NCBI GenBank assembly: GCA_024529925.1
Contig: JAFEUB010000326.1
Span: forward strand, 143,501-207,500
From: Ophthalmolycus amberensis
Lineage: Eukaryota > Chordata > Actinopteri > Perciformes > Zoarcidae
Direction: 5' to 3'
Length of the DNA: 64,000 bases
Shown in pieces: positions 13,912 through 26,653 of the stretch. Position 1 is the stretch's first letter. Each line of letters starts with the position of its first letter. Position numbers and translations under genes: made by a program. The notes below the pieces were generated by a model. The model saw only the letters and a program-made list of their open reading frames with translations, did not search any database and was not told the DNA's origin.

Positions 13912-16900
13912 AAAGCCTGGAATGTCGTGAGCATGAATTATACATCTCTCTCGAGGATTTGCTTTTTTGGCTTTCCGCCTCTTACCCTCTTTTTTATTTT
14001 TATTTTTTTTCAATTTTATATTTCCTCTCGTAAATATCAACATCATCATATTATGGTTCAACTAATACAAGAAAATCAATGTTTCTACCAACAAAAACAG
14101 TCAGCAGAAAAGGTTTTAAATGATCTGCATCAAAGACATATGAGCAGGAGTAACAGCGGATGTTTGACGAATGCAGGTTTATGCTGTCATGGATACCTCT
14201 ATGCCCCAAACCAAAGGATCTTTTTTTTCTGTGTCTGCATGTGTAAACGGAAGCAAAGCCTGTTTTTTTTTTGTCATTCAGGTAAAAGTAAAAATAATGA
14301 ATACTGTTGAAAATGTCTTATTTTAGAGCATTACTCTATGCTGTGGCATAACATAACTAATATATATATATCTGTAAAAGGTTCATGGTAAAATGCTCTA
14401 AGTCCCTCATGATGAATAAATTATTTCACCATCACTGTGGGGAACCTAATTTCTACTGACATTCAACGAACATGTTTTCAGAAGATGTGGAGGTATGGGT
14501 CAGCAAATTAAACTGTGGCACTACAGATTCTGTGTGTGTGTGTGTGTGTGTGTTTGTGTGTGTGAGCGCGACTGCATCAGATAAAACAAACCCTTCATAC
14601 AACAGCCCAGGGACACTCCAAACATAATTGCGCAGGTGGCATTTTAGAAATACTCACACAACAGGGGTCAATTTCTCTTCAGGTCACTGAGAATGACATC
14701 ATCAAACTACTATTAACTCTGCAAACAATCCTAGCACTGCTGCGTCTGTATTGACAGTGGATTCCTTTAAAACAAACGGCAGGCTCCGGGCTTTGCCCTC
14801 AATCTAAAACCATAACCTCGGAGTGAATTACAGAGAAATGTCCGTCTTAGGCAGGAAGGAGCGACACCGAGGAGAGGAGAACTTAAAATGACACGGCAAA
14901 CAAATCTGAGCAACCACTTCCCCCTCACCTCCAGCCCTCCCCGTTCTGTTCTTTCTAGTAGGCTTTTGCTCTTGCACTATATCTGTCTGCAAGTATGTCC
15001 CTCTCTCTCTCTCTTTTACACACACACACATTATTTCCAGCATAATGCACTATACCTAGTGGGACAAACCGTGCAGACAAGCCATAAAGTGCTTTGTGTC
15101 TTTTTTTTCTCATTAATACAAACTGTATCTCATCTGATTAACCTGTTAACTGGACGTTTCGACGCAGAGAACGAGTTTGGCACCATGCCTTGTGAATATG
15201 ACCTATTCGGCGTGGCCTTGTTTTCAGATGTGAGCTCCACAGAGGCGCAGTGAGCCCACGAGGGCAAGGTGTGTATTGACATACAAACATGGGGAAAGCG
15301 TCCAGATGCAGTCCACTGTTTTTCTGTAATAATAGCTAGCAGCCCTGCTGTTAAATAATTAATGCGGCCTATCCAATACAAAGTGGACGGCATGCAGACT
15401 GCACTCCTCTCTCCATCTCATTCTCTGTCTCCCCCGATGGACACAATGCGCATGACTGGGCTCACTTTTGTTTGTAATAATCGGCCTTTACAACATGTTG
15501 ATAGCGATGCAATAATAATGATCATAATAATACAACCCTCCAAAGCGGAGGTAACAAAGTCCTACACAAGACGATAAAGATTTGATGAAAACAGGCTCTA
15601 AGGCTTATATTACTTCTACCCCCAACAGAGGCGAGATGCTCACATCCACTCAGACTACCGTGCTTCTTTTTGCGAATCAACTTAGCAGAACTACTTCAGG
15701 AGCAGTGTAAATTCACTTTATTTAATGTGGTAAAAGTCCCGTTGAGATTAAAATATCAATTTCAAGAGAGACCTGGCCAAGGAAGCAGAATTACATTTTT
15801 TTACAACAATAAATACCAACAATATAAATGGGCGAAGAGAACTGTCACATGCTACAAGAGTATAGACAATCTCCACAGGGTTGATTGATTCGATCTAAGA
15901 GAAAACATCACAATAATCTGCCATCTCTTCTCAATTTTGCATCTAAAACCATTTCTTCCGATAAATACCCGTTTTTTGGATCAAAAGTATTGTTGAATAG
16001 ATATCATTGACAGGCCCACTTAGTACAGAAGAATATATTCAGTGACATAACCTTTGTCGAGGCTAAAGTGTTAATGAAAAAGGTCAAAATTGATCTTAAT
16101 GAGTGAACCAACTCATAACGATTCCTTGCCTCGTCTTGCCCTCTCATTGAGCACGTTGTTTTTCCTCCGCTGTTGTTACAAGAAACAATCTTTTTTTGGC
16201 ATTACGGTGCAATAAAAGCACAGAAGCACATCGAAGGTTATGGCAGGAGCAGTCACATGATCAATGCCCTCTCGACCCTCCTCTCTTTGCCCCTTCCACC
16301 ACTGTAAATCCTTTCTCCCCTCACCACCTTTCCTCCCAATCAATTAACTTCCCCAAGTAAACAGATCCGTCCCCACGCTCGCTGCTCCCTGCTGTAACCG
16401 GATATTCCTCCTCCTCCTCCTGCTGCTGCTTCTCCTCTTTGTCCCAGCCAAGTCAGAGAGAGAAACCAGATACCTGACTGTACGCTACTGCCAACTCTCC
16501 TCCAGTGTGTATTGAGGTAAGAAGGCTAAATAAAGACCAATGACATCATCTGCATATTCTTCATCATCATCCTCATCACAGACATCATGACCTCTGAAGG
16601 GATCACGGATCAAACATACGACTCCGTGTAAAAATGACTCTGATGTCTCCTCACAACATGACATTTGTAGCACTATTATGAAAACAATATTCCTAATTTG
16701 TCAACTTTTAGAAATGAAGAAGCCCATTTGGTTTTTAGTTTGATGACCTTTCATTTTTCACTGCATTAACTGGATTTTTAAACGTTTTAACAAACTGTTC
16801 TCGACACGAATGAGCATTTAGATGAACTTAGTTACACATGGAAATCCCCAAAACTAGAGTTAAAGTGTTGAGTGTACAGTCACTTTCTATGTTTTTGACC

Positions 16901-17029
16901 ATTTCCACTAATCAAAACTGCTGCTAAGCAAATTCACTGAAACAGGTGATCATTTTTGTATTGTGAGTAGATTTATAGTTGTATATCTTTTTCATAATAA
17001 TACACAGAAAATATACACTTTAGGCTTAA
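13912..17029. other. Intergenic, no gene seen
   Basis: Contains a GT tract at 14530-14564 and a short CT run at about 15001-15014. The region 15330-15545 has several TAATTAATG/AATAATAATG clusters and no repeats. No gene. Confidence 0.5.
14530..14564. repeat. (GT)n microsatellite
   Basis: GT dinucleotides with one TTT interruption. Confidence 0.93.
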
Positions 17030-17408
17030 GTCAATTAACTCAAGCACTGTACTTCAGCACAATTTCTAAGGTAGTGGATTTCTACTTCACTGCATTTATC
17101 AGCTGTAGTTATTGGTTACTTTGCGAAACATTTTATACAAAAAGTGATCAAATTGGAAAATATGATCCACTATACAGCAGGTAAAATAATCTCCTCACAT
17201 GTTAATACATGAGTAAGAACCTTCTATTTATATACATAATAAATCAGCACAATAAGTAATTATTTTTGATACTTAAATTAAGTTTTGGCACTTTACTTAA
17301 GCTAAATGTTAATGGAAGGACTTTTACTGCTAATATTTTACAGTATTGTTACGCTGTGGTATCGCCACTTTTTCTTCAGTTAAGGATCTGAATACTCCTT
17401 CAACCACA
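17030..17408. mobile_element. Second copy of the AGTGGTGGAA-type MITE
   Basis: The left part keeps ACTCAAGCACTGTACTTCAG and the right part keeps GGACTTTTACTGCTAATATT, then GCTGTGGTATCGCC and AAGGATCTGAATACTCCTTC ending CAACCAC, which is the inverted form of GTGGTTGAAG. It is the same family as the insert at 7751 but retains the right terminus that the other copy lost. Confidence 0.55.
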
Positions 17409-18930
17409 CAGCTCACACTGTAGCAGGTATTTATGCAAGTACAGACATATCCATCATCACAGCAGACCGGACGTCTTCTATTTTATTTAGACCTCCATCT
17501 GGAGAGCCAGTCTGCCCAGCCAGGCTTCACAAACAATGCTGCAAATGTGTCCTGTTTGTTTATTAATGAACCATGTCCTTACTCTACTCAAAAATAACAA
17601 GTGTTGAGACCTGAGCAGATGCCAGCTATATTTGCACAAGATTTATGACATTTATTGTTTTCCCCCCCCCTACATTAAAATATTGAGAGTGAAGAGGCTC
17701 TGCAAAAATTTTACAAAAAATGCACTGCAGTGTTTTGCAAATGAAAAAATAAATAAAAAAACTCCAAATGAACCCACCTTCCCATTATCTTGCCCGCTCA
17801 ATAAACTAGGTGACTACAACAAAAAATTCCCATGAGTCCATGAACATAAAATTGTTCATTCTTGCAACACCCCAGCCACCGAGAGGGGAGATGCAAGGAC
17901 AGGACCAATCTATATCTCCTGTGACCCTCAGCAACATGTCGTTATGCTTGCTAATCAGATTTAGAGATAACAAGTGAAAGGATGGCCTCTCTGGGCCGTT
18001 TGCGTTCAGAAATGGATCTGCTTAATATGGGAGATTAATAGACTACTATCTAATCTTCCTCGTGATTGAAGCTATGATCTGGTTACAGAGAAACATGATG
18101 GATGTTGAGGCAGGGGAACAGGAGAGTCATGTTAACCCTTTTAGATAGAATGCAAGGTTGCTTTGCAAGTTATTGACTGTTAAAAGACAATGCAGAGCAG
18201 CAATCACAATAATGAAGGTGTCTGCAGGGCGATTGGATTATTTGCAGCGGTATGCAAAACGGCTTCTTTCAGCTCCCAGCTGTGTCAAATTAGAATCCAA
18301 ACTAATTCTCAGAGGTTGTACAAAAAATGATGTTCGTCTTGAGGACTTTTTGTGTTGTATGTCACATTGTTGTATTCGATAAGTCATCTTTTTATAAATA
18401 TCTTTTTTTTTGCAGAGGCAGATATTTACAGTACTTTAGCTTAATCATATCTGCAACAGTTATCACAAAATGCACATTGGTTCAGAACAACAGAACATAA
18501 AAAAGTCTTCTTGATTAGATCCATCTGCGGGTTGTTCTTTTGCACCAAAGCTCCTAAAAAATGCAATCTACCTGCAAAAAACAGACCGTATCCACATCAA
18601 CACAGACATTTGTTGCAGTGTGAGTGGTGAGATGAGACTGTACAATTACATGTAATGGATCTAAAGACCAATATTTTCTCTTGTTATAATGGAATTCTCC
18701 ACTTCAATTGTCTCAGTTGTTTGATGTTGAACAGGTTTAAAACATAAAAAAACACCTCGATGCAGACATAAGATAACAATTATGCTTGGTATAAAATGGT
18801 TTCCCCAATCAGTATGTGTGTGATGATGACACTCGATAGACTGACTCAAGGCCAGTACTTAACAGTGTCTGAACAAACTGTGACTGAGATGTCCTTGAGA
18901 GACAGATAACATTGAATGTGTTATAACTCT
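17409..18930. other. Intergenic, no gene seen
   Basis: Unique AT-rich sequence. Confidence 0.55.
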
Positions 18931-19007
18931 GTTATGCTGTTCATGGTGTTCATGGTTGTTCATGGTTATGTTCATGGTTATGGTTATGGTGTTCATGGTT
19001 ATGCTGT
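18931..19007. repeat. GTTCATGGTTATG minisatellite between 10-bp direct repeats
   Basis: Irregular tandem units of GTTCATGGTTATG lie between two copies of GTTATGCTGT (18931-18940 and 18998-19007). The second copy touches the SINE that starts at 19009. Confidence 0.75.
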
Positions 19008-19008
19008 A

Positions 19009-19228
19009 GGGCGACTGTGGCGCACTGGGTTAAGAGGTTGTCTGGGAACCTGAAGGTTAACGGTTCGATCCCCGACTGGGACGTGTCACGTGTCGAAGTG
19101 TACCTGAGCAATACACTGAACCCCCGGCTCCCTGGGCGCCGATCAATGGCAGCCCACTGCTCCCTATATACAGGGATGGGTCAAATGCAGTAGTCAAATT
19201 TCGTGTAAATGTATATGACAATAAAAAT
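19009..19228 (+). mobile_element. tRNA-derived SINE
   Basis: Has internal RNA polymerase III promoter boxes: an A-box-like TGGCGCACTGG at 19018-19028 and a perfect B box GGTTCGATCCC at 19062-19072, spaced 44 bp as in tRNA genes. A unique body and an A-rich end (ACAATAAAAATGG) follow. It is not a tRNA gene: no paired acceptor stem closes after the B box. Confidence 0.7.
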
Positions 19229-19239
19229 GGTTTCTTCTT

Positions 19240-19480
19240 CATTCTGTATATCTATTGCACTTCTGTCCATCCTGGGAGAGGGATCCCTCCTCTGTTGCTC
19301 TCCCACAGGTCTCTCCTCTTTCTCCCTGTTAAAGGGTTTTTTTGGGGGAGTTTTACCTGTTCCGATGTGATGGTTCCGGGACAAGAGGATGTCGCATGTG
19401 TACAGATTGTAAAGCCCTCTGAGGCAAATTTGTAATTTGTGATGTTGGGCTATACAAAAATGTATTGAATTGAATTGAAT
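19240..19480 (+). mobile_element. LINE-like 3' tail with ATTGA repeats
   Basis: Follows the SINE almost directly. It contains GAGGGATCCCTCCTCTGTTG, CCCTGTTAAAGGGTTTTTTT, GTAAAGCCCTCTGAGGCAAA and GGGCTATACAAAAATGTATT and ends in (TTGAA)n at 19464-19480. This is a very common teleost tail, probably from an RTE or Rex-type LINE; the family name is not certain. No reverse transcriptase frame is present. Confidence 0.6.
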
Positions 19481-20097
19481 CCATGAGTTCCTGACTGATC
19501 AATATAAAGACAGAGTGAATATATTAATATGACCTGTTGAAACCAGAACAATTCGAGCTGTTGACTGGAAATCATAGTACATCCAGGTTTTCAAAACATA
19601 TATGGTGGAGGTTTGCAAAAACAAATCCTAGCCCAAGGCCTGCTCACTAGAAATGTTTCTGTGCTTTCAGCCACATTTCATGACTCACATTTCATGTGGT
19701 TAAACTACTCTGATAAAGTCAATTCTGATAAACCTCAAGCTCAACTACATGGATCACTAAAAAGGGGAAAAAGGGGCTACCAGTGCCTCTCAATCACATT
19801 ATTTCTGCAGTATATTCTGCTGTTCAGAAAATAAATAAATAAATATCTGGGTGGGTGTAGCACCGTCATTGTAAGGCCCTGTGAAAATCACAGAGGAAAG
19901 CTGTTGTCCCCAATAGGGGCTTGTTAGTCGCTACAGAACCATAATGACTGATGCCTCACAGGCAAACTAATTATCAGGTACTTAACAGTCCAGACCTACA
20001 ATACATCTTCCATAGGCTGAGGAGGCATGCGAGGCACATGGCCACCTCCTTCATCTCCTCTTCCTTTTTCTCTTTTTTTTTTACCTCAAAGTCTCTT

Positions 20098-20100
<3 letters not shown>

Positions 20101-20134
<34 letters not shown>
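20101..20134. repeat. (CT)n microsatellite
   Basis: 17 CT units within a longer pyrimidine-rich stretch (20040-20210). Confidence 0.95.
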
Positions 20135-20140
<6 letters not shown>

Positions 20141-20481
20141 CCTTTTATTTTCTCTCTCCCTGTATCCTTTCTGCTCCTCAGTTTCTCTCCCCCTTCTCTC
20201 TGTTCTCTCAGGGAACCAGCTGGGGAAACTGGCCTTGGGATACAAGCTAGGAGCATATAACCATATGCTAGATATTTTCATGGAAGGTGTGCACGTCTGC
20301 CTGTGTATGTGTGCAAAGAGCAAGCAGGGGGAGTAGAAATGTACTACAGTGTAATAGCTAAGTAGGACATTTATCTGGCAGTGGTTTGTCTTCCCCTGTT
20401 GTGCTTGTGTGTGAGTTGCTGAGTTTCCGCTCTATCCCACAGCTAACTGCCTTCAACATAGAGAATTTCTGTTGCTTTCAA

Positions 20482-20490
20482 ACACACACA

Positions 20491-20526
<36 letters not shown>
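20482..20526. repeat. (CA)n microsatellite
   Basis: CA units with one GA interruption. Confidence 0.95.
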
Positions 20527-20527
<1 letters not shown>

Positions 20528-23500
20528 CGCAAACTGTACAGGCAGACTGCTGAGAGGGAGCTGCTAAAGACACTGACACAGCGTGCTCATTAGACGGTTT
20601 CTTTTTGGATTGAGGCCAAATATCTTCAGGTCATAAACTCGCTGATGTAACAGGCGATGTAACTCACTGGAAGTGTTCAAAGGCGACACATCTCGTTTTA
20701 AGACTGCCTTGTATTATCATTTACTCTTAGCATGTCACATTTTGTCCCTGAATGAGAACAAACACAGCATACAGTAAAGGCATAGGCTGCTAATCTCCAA
20801 CTCCCATGTACTGTGCAGCTACAAGGACATGATCCCTCACCGGCTTCCCACCAGCAAAAACTGGCAATTGTGTTGATTCCATTACACAAAAGTTTGAAGC
20901 TCTTGTCTATGCTGTGGTGTACATTTCTCCGTTACTTTAGTGAAGCTGCAATGTTTTACAGGAACAGTTTGACATTTGTGAATGAACGCTAGAATTGTCA
21001 GTTTGTGCAAAAACATATGCTGCAGCTCCTCAAGACCATCAGCAGTTTCCCGTCTCTTGTTTGTCGGCTGCTGAGTGGAGTGGCGAAGGAGGACGCATAG
21101 AGGCGTTGCTGGACAGAAGCTTGCGTGCAATGCCTCCTGGTACATGTAGGCACTGCCGCCATTGGCTCTGTGAGAAGGAAAAATCTGCTTTTCTGGGTCA
21201 TTATAGCACACACTGAGGAATTTATTGCTTCAATTGACTGGATTTACCATCAACACTGATCGGACATCCACATAAAAGGTGCTGAATATTCCCTTTAATT
21301 ATGAAGCAACGGCCAGGAGACATTTAGCTGAGCACTGCTCCCAGCAGTCTGGCACTATCCACCCACCCGTAAACCCACAGCCTGACGTTTTTACAATTCA
21401 ATTTTTTATGTATTAAACAAACAAGGTACAACATGTAAATTTGTGAGTTTTAGAGGCGGTGGTGGGTGGACTCGTTACCTTTGTACAGATCCAGGCAAGC
21501 CGTTTCCTCATTTCGGTCTTTTGCTAAGATAAACTAACCGTCTCCTGGCATCAGCTTCAAATGAATCTGAAAGATATGAGGCATTGATCTTGAAAGAAAC
21601 TGAATATGTGTATTTTCTAAAATGTCGACCTATTCCTTCAGATAATGAACCTCAAGCCTGTACTCAAACAAGCTTTTAAGCATCTGCAATAAGACTACAT
21701 ATATAATAGTTCAACATACAGATAATTATACCCATTAGTTTCTTCATCATCAATATTTACTGATAACTCTCAAAAGTCCTTTTAGTGGCATTTTGGGGCA
21801 GATCTTTCTCGCTCCCCTCGCTCCCCTCGCTCCTTTACATGCGCGCGTGTTCACCCCCTCAGGCTAAGAGTAAAGGGGCAGGCTCCATCTCTCATTAACC
21901 TACTGGTTGGATAAATCAAAGTGCAGGGCAGAGAGGGGAACCTCAGCCTCGGCCATTCAGATAAGAAGAACACCCAGCTCATGGCCTACAGCTCAGTGAT
22001 ATATAGATCTGCAGAGGCTAATAGCAAAGTATTGACAGGGAAATGGTGTGCTTATCCTGCTCCTGCATGCCAGGGAGAGGTCCCCAAAGCAGATGGGATA
22101 CACTTTAGGGAGAGGGGAAGAAGAGGAGGAGGGTGAGAGGATGGGGTAGAACTGCACTGGGACAAATTAGAGTCTTTATTGCTTTATTTCAGCTAATTTG
22201 TCTTGGAGCTTGAGTCTTCAAACACACAACAATAGGTTTCAGCTTACTCTGCGTGTAAACGGCTGTGTTTATGTCTAGACTAGTGCTTACGTTTGACTTG
22301 TTCTGACTTTTCAAAAAGCCAGCAGTGAATGTCAATCTCACATTTATTTTAAAAGTAAAAATCTTTGATGCATTTATATGTTTTCATAAATATGTTGTTC
22401 GTAATTAATTAATTGCTCATTGTTGTTAGGTTGTAAGGTTATTTAAGAGTGAACATTCATTCGAAAAATGTTAAAGAAAGCAATATTGAGTAGATTTAAG
22501 GAGGAAAATCGTTCAGGGTCCAGAGGGTTTTAACATTGCTCCTAATTTTCCACTCATTTTCCATGTCAATCCATGGAGGTATATTCTCCATTCCTGCACA
22601 CAGAGCTACACAAATACGAAACATACAGGCTAGATCCAGCAATACTTTTCCCTGACAAGAAGCAATAGATCAAGATGTAGGCCGCCCTCCCATTGGTGGA
22701 GTCTTTAATGCTGGAGTCAGTAGGTTATCGCTGTGGGACCTGCACCTTGTTCTAAGTGCCAGCTTTATCACGCACAACCAATTCTTCCTCTGATGTGGCT
22801 GTGGATGCAGGAGATGGGCCCTAATGGCAACACTTCATCAACCTCAGAGAAGATGTACAGAGAAACTGCAGCCTCTGATGTCAGATAAAGATGTTGATGC
22901 TGTTCGGTTAGTGGACCACCAGGAATAATTTGGTTAAAGCCTGCAGCGCACCATTGTTGTAGTTAAGAGCTTGCAACTGTCAGCTGACATTCTTAGAAAC
23001 TCATTCAACAATACTGAGCCTGTCTGACGTGCACATACGAGATTTACTGTATGAGCTCAGAGTGCTGGTGTATTTCACACTGTGTCCTCAATTGAATCCT
23101 ACAGCAGTGTTATAGAGGAGGCAAGCCAATGATCTTGGTTTGGTGTGTCATCTGGAGAGATCACAATACCGGTGTACGGCCACCAGGGGACATTGATTGA
23201 ACGAATGAAGGAATGAGTTAGATGCTGACTGAGCCCCATTTCACAAAAGCAGTCAAATACCTTACACCAACAGTCAATCAGAGTCTAATAACACACATGA
23301 GAAGGAGAACGCCTGCCTGTTCATCAGAATGTTACTTCATAGTTTGTTCTGGTGGTGTAGGAAAACAAGAGTTACAGTTGCTTACACAGCGATGAAATCT
23401 TGTCCTCACTCTGAATCAGCAATTCTGTGGTGGTTATGTTCATTTGAGGATCCGAAACAATGCACTGAAAAACTTATGTTATTGGCAACTCTGGAATATA

Positions 23501-24544
23501 ATGAGCATGCATCTGCATCAATGAGCACCGAGGGCAAAGACAATGCACCATCCTCCTCTGCCAAATGCCTATGTTCCTCTAAAGGAGACCACTTTTACAT
23601 CTGGACACCAAGCACTGTACCGGGGCCTGTCTATGACCATGATTACCCACTTGACATCTTTATAGCAGCATGGCAGACATCCTCTTCGGCAGAGCCGGAG
23701 AGAGGAATGGAGAATGCCAAAGTGGCCCCCCAGTGCTGGTGTGGGACATCAGAGTTTTGTGTTGAAATAATTAGCCTGTTTAGCTGCCATCTGGGCTCTG
23801 GTTGCTGGCGTGTGGCACGAGCCAGGTGCTTCATGGGTGATACCATAGAGAGACATACAGCAGATGCTCATGGGTAGAGCTGCCCAACTTGGCACAGATC
23901 TGGAATCAGCTAAACCCTATACAAATCTGAAGTAAAACCACAAGAGGGAATGCAGGCAGGACTGGTTTGAGGACGGTTTCTTGAAGCAATTACAATAATT
24001 ATTCGAGACCAGTACAGTGAAGTCTGCCTGAAGCAAAAACTAAAACTGAGCTTTACGATTCCGCTACGAACAACTCAGCAACTTCAAACTACAGCGAAAA
24101 TCTATCAAATTGCATTCTGCTCAGAATTGAATCTGCGATAACCCCACTCCATCCGACATAAAACACAAGCCAAACAAACCAAATAATCAACACTCTTATC
24201 TTTGAAAAGCAGGTGCTATTTAATTACTGCCCTGCCCCTACGCAGCTCAAAATCTGAGGTGGTTTAAACATTTTTTAAGCAGTTCAGTAGGCCAGTAATT
24301 TGATAAGGCCCTTGGATTTACTCGATGAGGCAGAAAGTTCCTGACCAAGCAGCATGTGGTTGTTGTTCCCAGAGGGCTGGGAAACCGTATCTGCCCTGAA
24401 GGAGCATCCTCTTTGGTAAGCACTTCTTATCCAGGCCATCACTGCAGGCCGATAGCGGCAGGGTAATATCCAGTAACTGCAGCTTTATGTGCGATCCAAT
24501 ACTTGGATCAATCCCTAGGACAGGAGGATTGCCATTAACCCCTG

Positions 24545-24546
<2 letters not shown>

Positions 24547-24592
<46 letters not shown>
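24547..24592. repeat. (CT)n microsatellite
   Basis: About 23 CT units with one TT interruption. Confidence 0.95.
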
Positions 24593-26567
24593 TGTTTTCT
24601 CTCTTCTAGTGAATCTCTCCCGCTTTTGATATTGCAGCAGAAATCATGAAAATAATTTTCAAGAAGGAAAAATTGCTGTACATATTGTGTTGCGGTATAT
24701 ATTGGTGGACTGTATTGCGGTATATATTGCTCTGAAACAGGAGGGCAGAGCACCACACCGCTTTATATCTCTCAAATTTTCAATAATGGTAATAATTCAG
24801 ACTTTGTGTTGTCTTTAATCCCACCATAAATTGTTAATTATTTAGACGTTTACTTCAGAGTGTCTTAAAAATAACATGAAGCTTGGCGAGGTGAACATAA
24901 AACTGTGTACGTTAGTGTGAATATACTACAGTATGTCCATGTGCAGATATACGTTCTGTTTGTTTTGGGATGTGAAACAATGCATAGGTTTATATTTTAT
25001 GTATCTACAGTATGATTAAGAGTGTGTGTGTTTGTGTGTGTGCAGGCTGGCTTGTGTTTGAGTGTGTGTACGTGTGGAGAAAGCTAGAAAGACTGTTATA
25101 ATGATAGATAGTGGGAATAGGAAGGAGACAGTGGGTTTGAGACTTTGTTTGAAACTCCCAATACTTTAGGGAGTATTGCCCCATATATTGTCCCATGTGA
25201 CTGAGCAGAAGAAAGATAGACTGAAGCAAAGACATGTAGCTCTTGCAGAGCATTTCTCAGGCTCTCACTGAATATAAATGGATAAATAGTCACTGAAATT
25301 AATTTAACGTGCACTGCTGCTCTCATATAAAAATGGTGTTACATGCAACAAAATGGGTGTTATACATATTGTACAGAGGTGACAGTTTCAGCAGACATTC
25401 TTAAAATGGGAATATGATAATTGCAAATGAATGTTATATAATATATATCATTTAAAATGTATGTATTATATATTTATGTCGAAATACAATTTTAAAAAGT
25501 GGGTGAATGGCTGACATCATTTTTTCTTCTCATCCCATCACATAATTGCTGAAACTAATCTTAAAGAACGAAATCCACTCAATATCTGCCATAAATTCCA
25601 CAACATAAATAGTCAGTTAATAAATGATTTAACTAGAGAACCAGTTTGTCAAAAATTGTAATTTAATCTCATGTTCTGCAGTTTGTATAACTACAACCTA
25701 AATTGATTTCTTTTTCCAATTGATACACATTTTACAAAAAGATAACTCTATGACTAAAAATAACATTTCTATGTAGTGAATTAAACGTGGAGAAAATATT
25801 TCTTGCAGGTAACAGAGGAAAAACATTTTCATTTTTCAAGATAATTGCAAATGACAAATTTCTAATCAGAAGTCTGAGAAGTTTCACTTACCTCGAGTTT
25901 TTCATTTTCAGGAGGGTCAAGACCCCAGAACTTGGACGCAGGTGTAGAACAGGAAAGTTGAGCACATCCTTCTCATTTCCACGCAAACGTCAGAGGCCAC
26001 ACGGCAGCTAGCAGTGCATGGCTACCTCACAGCAACAAGCACGGGTGCAAGGGAGCCATCGGGGCAAGCTGGCAGCCGGTCCGTCGGAGGGGTTGGTCAA
26101 TCAGCCCAGCAGCAGAGACGAGGGGACAGGCACACAGGGAGAAGGACTGAGCCGGAGTGGGCTCTGCTTGGAAGCTTTTTCGGTTCTCCTTCCCTGAATG
26201 AAAGCAATCCCTAAGAGTGAATGGGTAATGAGAGACCGGCTCCTGAGATTTTAGCTTTCTTAATCATGTTCATAATTAATTCAAGAACATTGATAATTTC
26301 ATTACATTCTTTTTGTCTTATCAATAAATGATGTGCCTGCACTTTTGGTCTTGTGTATACGGGAGAGAGGGAGGAGGAGAGGGAGGAGAGAGGGACAAGA
26401 GAAGTAATACTGCACTAAAAGCACAGGAGATGGAAAATGATACAAACAAGGAAGTGGTAATTATAATCTTTGACCAAGCCACTGGCAGCACAATATGAAG
26501 TCAAGTGGCTACAAATAATTAATAAGGCCTCCTGGTGTATGTGTGTGTGTGGTGAGGTTGAGGAGTT
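24593..26567. other. Intergenic, no gene seen
   Basis: AT-rich up to about 25880, then a GC-richer part at 25900-26200. No gene. Confidence 0.55.
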
Positions 26568-26653
26568 GGGGGGGGGGGGGGGGGGGGGACTGACAAATGT
26601 CTTTGTTGAACATAATTTCACCAGCCTTCTTTTAGTAGTTGTCCCCCCCCCCC
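26568..26653. repeat. G21 run paired with C11 run
   Basis: G21 at 26568-26588 and C11 at 26643-26653, separated by 54 unique bases. The two could pair as a stem-loop on a single strand, and the G-run alone could form a quadruplex. Confidence 0.9.

Larger units (their letters stand above)
19481..24546. other. Intergenic, no confirmed gene
   Basis: Contains a CT tract (20101-20134), a CA tract (20482-20526), a CTCGCTCCC triple repeat at about 21809-21832, and an unassigned 182-codon frame at 23329-23877 (see findings). The segment 20880-21300 may be a diverged repeat (ACAGGAACAGTTTGACATTT) but I could not find its ends. Confidence 0.5.

Noticed and set aside
19009..19085. tRNA gene
   Set aside because: A and B boxes are present, but there is no closing acceptor stem and a SINE body follows.
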